Assembly (NCBI GenBank): GCA_016711405.1
Contig: JADJSZ010000036.1
Coordinates: 9,103 to 73,102, forward strand
Source: Candidatus Hadersleviella danica
Lineage (GTDB): Bacteria > Chloroflexota > Anaerolineae > Promineifilales > Promineifilaceae
Reading direction: 5' to 3'
Length of the DNA: 64,000 nt
This document shows positions 61,392 to 64,000 of this stretch, in pieces. Both the position numbers and the translations under genes were made by a program. Below the pieces are notes generated by a model, which was given only the letters and a program-made list of their open reading frames with translations, made no database searches and was not told where the DNA came from. Numbering within the stretch: the stretch's first letter is position 1; each line of letters begins with the position of its first letter.

Positions 61392-62796
61392 CATTAGTTA
61401 TAAGTTAAGCAATCAAGCTGATTGTCAAGACCCCAATTAGCTACAATTTGGGTATGAAAAAGGAAAAAAAAACACGTAGTACAGTCCGTCATACTCGAGC
61501 CATTACAGTTGATCGTCAAAAACGACCTATTGTGGACAACATAACCTCTGAGGTTGAGGACATTTTCCGTAGTATCGTTCATCCTCTCACCCTATCACAG
61601 TGCGATTTGTTTCGCTCGATGGGTTTACGGGAAAGAACCTTGACCCTGCCAGTGATGGTCGCCTTGCTATTGAGTGCCATCTGGCGACAAATTACAGGAA
61701 CCAGCGAACTGGCTCGATTGATTTATAATGAAGCAGTGCTGTGGGAACAACCACGAAAAGTCTCACAATCTGCTCTTTCACAACGGCTAAATACCTTATC
61801 CTCCTCACTCTTCCTTGCCATTTTGGAGCCTTTACTGATCATCATGCAAAAGCGTTGGCAAGAGCGCAAACGCCCCTTGCCGCCTGAAATTGCTTGGGCA
61901 CAGCAGAAATATGATGAATGCTTGATTGTGGATGGGTCAACCTTAGATGCATTACTCAAAAAAGTTGGCCTCCTACGAGATACACCCGAAACTCCTTTAG
62001 CGGGCAAAATGACAGGATTACTTCATTTGGCCTCCCAAATTCCCAAACAAATCTGGTTCGAGACCAAAGCAACCAGCCATGACCAAAGCTTTTGGCAACA
62101 AATTTTAGCCGCTCTCAAGCCAAATACCTTGCTCTTATTTGACCTTGGCTATACCAATTTTGCTTGTTTCCAAGAATTAACTCCACGTGGGGTCACCTTT
62201 ATTACTCGTGCCAAGAGTAATCTGAAGTACAAGGTTGTGCGTTCTTTGGTTAACACGCCGACCTTTCGCGATTCGATTATCTGGATTGGCGAAGGTGCCG
62301 AACGCCAACAAGTTCGTCTGGCAGAAGTGCTCTATGGCGATAAATGGCTTCGTTACCTGACCAATGAATTGGATGATACCCAGTTACCCCCTCGCTATTT
62401 GGTTGCTCTTTACTATCGCCGTTGGACAATCGAGCGGGCTTATGCCACTGTCAAACGTCTTCTGGGGTTGGCCTATTTTTGGGCGGGTTCCCCAAATGCA
62501 GTGGAGTTGCAACTTTGGTCAACATGGATGGTCTATTCCATACTCATTGATGTTTGTGATGAAGTGGCTGAATTACTCAAGCAACCCTTTGAACGCATTT
62601 CTATTGAGATGGTCTATCGTTCAATTTACTATTACCTGAATGCCGTTAAGCGAGGGGATGACAGAAGTTTTGCTCATTACCTTGTTGACGGTGCTTCTAA
62701 TCTCGGAATTGTTAAGCGTAAGAGAAAAGAAGACAAGGACATTTTCAAATCATGGGCTTTGACAATTGCCTCAAACCCTTAACTTATAACTAATGC
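61392..62796. mobile_element. IS4-family insertion sequence inside a word array
   Basis: Perfect 18-bp inverted repeats CATTAGTTATAAGTTAAG (61392-61409) and CTTAACTTATAACTAATG (62779-62796) enclose one transposase. CCGTAAGCC is duplicated at 61383-61391 and 62797-62805. The target was the GCCGTAAGCC word array, where the repeat itself also resembles a duplication. Confidence 0.85.
61454..62782 (+). CDS. IS4-family transposase (intact)
   Basis: The 442-residue transposase has the IS4 signature Y-x2-R-x3-E-x6-K in YYRRWTIERAYATVK (about residue 325) and upstream catalytic Asp positions in DECLIVDGSTLDALL and LLLFDLGYTNFACFQ. It has no frameshift. The ATG at 61454 opens MKKEKKTRSTVRHTR; an ATG-like codon two codons upstream is also possible. 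Confidence 0.9.
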   Translation: MKKEKKTRSTVRHTRAITVDRQKRPIVDNITSEVEDIFRSIVHPLTLSQCDLFRSMGLRERTLTLPVMVALLLSAIWRQITGTSELARLIYNEAVLWEQPRKVSQSALSQRLNTLSSSLFLAILEPLLIIMQKRWQERKRPLPPEIAWAQQKYDECLIVDGSTLDALLKKVGLLRDTPETPLAGKMTGLLHLASQIPKQIWFETKATSHDQSFWQQILAALKPNTLLLFDLGYTNFACFQELTPRGVTFITRAKSNLKYKVVRSLVNTPTFRDSIIWIGEGAERQQVRLAEVLYGDKWLRYLTNELDDTQLPPRYLVALYYRRWTIERAYATVKRLLGLAYFWAGSPNAVELQLWSTWMVYSILIDVCDEVAELLKQPFERISIEMVYRSIYYYLNAVKRGDDRSFAHYLVDGASNLGIVKRKRKEDKDIFKSWALTIASNP

Positions 62797-62877
62797 CGTA
62801 AGCCATAGGCCGTAAGCCATAAGCCCAGAGCTTACGGCCTATGGCTTACGGCTTACGGCTTACGGCTTACAGCTTAT
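62797..62877. repeat. Inverted word array GCCGTAAGCCATAGG
   Basis: CCGTAAGCCATAGGCCGTAA faces GAGCTTACGGCCTATGGCTT, then CGGCTTACGGCTTACGGC. Together with 61382-61391 it is one array interrupted by the IS4 element. Confidence 0.85.
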
Positions 62878-63639
62878 GGCTCATTCAGACAAGGCCGCAT
62901 TGCGCGGTGAACCGGGTTATGTGTGGCGGTCGGGGCAAGAGCGGCGGCTGGGGATGGTGCGCGAGTGGGCGGAACTAGCCAACGGCCGCATTCTGGACAA
63001 TGGCTGTGGGCTGGGCACATGGTTGGATGCGTTCGGCCGTTACACCCCCCACACCTTTGGGCTGGAAGTGGAGCTAGAACGCGCCCAAAAGGCGATTCCC
63101 ACGGCCGAAGGCATTGTCCAAGCCGTCGGCGAAACGCTCCCTTTTGCCAGCCACAGCTTCGATTTCGTCTTCAGCAATGAAGTGATTGAACATGTGGGGG
63201 ATGATGTGTTGTGCATGGCCGAAATGGTGCGGTGGTGCGGCGCGGCGGCGCGCTATCTTTGGTCTTTCGCCCAACCGCTGGTATCCCGTCGAACAACATG
63301 GGGTGTTATGCGGGGCCGTTACAAATTCAGCAACATCCCGCTAGTCAATTATTTGCCCTTGCCCTCGCCAAACTCACGCCCCATGTGCGCACCTATTCGC
63401 GCCGGGATTTGCGCCGCCTCTACGCCCATCTGCCCGTGCGCGAGCTGTTCCACAGCCGCATCTTTGGTGGCTATGACAACATCGAAACCCGCTGGCCAAC
63501 ATTCGGCCGTTGGCTGAAAAAGGGGTTGTACGCGGCCGAGCGCACCCCCTTGCGGGTGTTGGGCATCTCCCATTTTGTGGTATTGGAAAAAACGTGGGGG
63601 AGCGGCCGTTGTTTACGCCGAGAGGCTTATTCGCTATGA
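62876..63639 (+). CDS. SAM-dependent methyltransferase, frameshifted
   Basis: The class I methyltransferase has the SAM loop ILDNGCGLGTWLDAFG, the acidic end of the second strand in FGLEVE, and SFDFVFSNEVIEHVGDD. Near 63230-63280 and 63350 the frame breaks; other frames then give NRWYPVEQHGV and LTPHVRTYSRRDLRRLYAHL, LFHSRIFGGYDNIETRWPTF. The C-terminal part resembles SAM enzymes acting on cell-surface sugars or lipids, but the substrate is unknown. It starts within the word array at 62876 (ATGGCTCATTC). Confidence 0.7.
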
Positions 63640-63680
63640 TTGCCCCTATAAACGTGGGATGGAGCCAATGAGGTTAACCG

Positions 63681-64000
63681 ATGACTGATTTAGACAAAAT
63701 CATGCCGATGGACAAAATTATCGCCTTTTGCCAACAGTGGGAAATCCGTGAATTAGCCCTGTTTGGGTCTGCCTTACGCGAAGATTTTGGCCCCGAGAGT
63801 GATTTCGATTTTTTAGTCACTTTTAATCCAGAAGCCAATTGGGGACTATTTGAACATGTACAGATGCAACAAGAGTTGCAAGAAATGTTGCAACGGCCTG
63901 TAGACTTGATAAGCCGTCGGGCATTGGAACGAAGCCATAACTGGCTCCGCCGCCAAGAAATTTTAAGCACCGCCCAGCCGCTTTTTACGGAGGAGATGAG
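63681..64000 (+). CDS. MNT-type nucleotidyltransferase, runs off the right edge
   Basis: The visible 106 codons begin MTDLDKIMPMDKIIAFCQQW and have the nucleotidyltransferase site ALFGSALREDFGPESDFDFL (GSx10DxD) followed by VDLISRRALERSHNWLRRQE. This is the MNT domain pattern, in which a small antitoxin-like enzyme adenylylates a neighbouring HEPN toxin. No stop occurs before the window ends, and any HEPN gene lies outside. Confidence 0.8.
   Translation, partial: MTDLDKIMPMDKIIAFCQQWEIRELALFGSALREDFGPESDFDFLVTFNPEANWGLFEHVQMQQELQEMLQRPVDLISRRALERSHNWLRRQEILSTAQPLFTEEM

Overview
The window looks like chromosome from a moderately GC-rich bacterium, most probably a filamentous Chloroflexota (Anaerolineae, Caldilineae or Ardenticatenia-like). 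This is inference from gene content, not from a marker gene: GTP-type PEP carboxykinase, an isopentenyl phosphate kinase plus a mevalonate-pathway decarboxylase, a NACHT-SUMF1 fusion, an orphan GvpL/F, M32 and several M20 peptidases, TolB-like propeller lipoproteins, and a copper lipoprotein/SCO/ferredoxin trio. No rRNA gene, confident tRNA gene or CRISPR array was seen.

Layout. 1-9 kb: broken regulator and lipoprotein, 6-phosphogluconate dehydrogenase, frameshifted GvpL/F, a propeller protein and pckG. 9-17 kb: DEAD helicase, a membrane NACHT-SUMF1 protein with frameshifts, a REP-associated tyrosine transposase (RAYT) inside its own REP hairpins, and a decayed ABC-F gene. 17-30 kb: ybeY, isopentenyl phosphate kinase, a Lon-like protease, an HD hydrolase, a MuiA-like protein, hflX, M20 peptidases, a glutaredoxin and arfB. 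30-38 kb: ndk, the copper/SCO/ferredoxin trio, M32 carboxypeptidase, a three-gene C39-like cassette and a mevalonate-pathway decarboxylase. 38-50 kb: M20 dipeptidase, the scpB-rluB-cmk-prmA block, a TetR gene with operators and two NAD(P)-binding proteins, infA-rpsA and tyrS. 50-58 kb: PKD carboxypeptidase, FHA-kinase, AI-2E family permease, SH3b lipoprotein and uracil-DNA glycosylase. 58-64 kb: three insertion sequences, one nested inside another, then a broken methyltransferase and an MNT nucleotidyltransferase running off the end.

Two signatures run through the whole window. The palindrome CGGCCG is extremely frequent in ordinary genes (13 copies in the 1.4-kb gnd gene) and almost absent from the insertion sequences. 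Most intergenic gaps hold a short word of about 7-12 nt iterated several times and then repeated as its reverse complement, so that the gap can fold into a hairpin. The same words recur at unrelated loci, supply the last codons of some genes and occur once in frame inside a gene.

Caveat: many genes carry single-base frameshifts, often at C or G runs, and two GC-rich patches look like bad sequence. Many apparent frameshifts may therefore be assembly errors.
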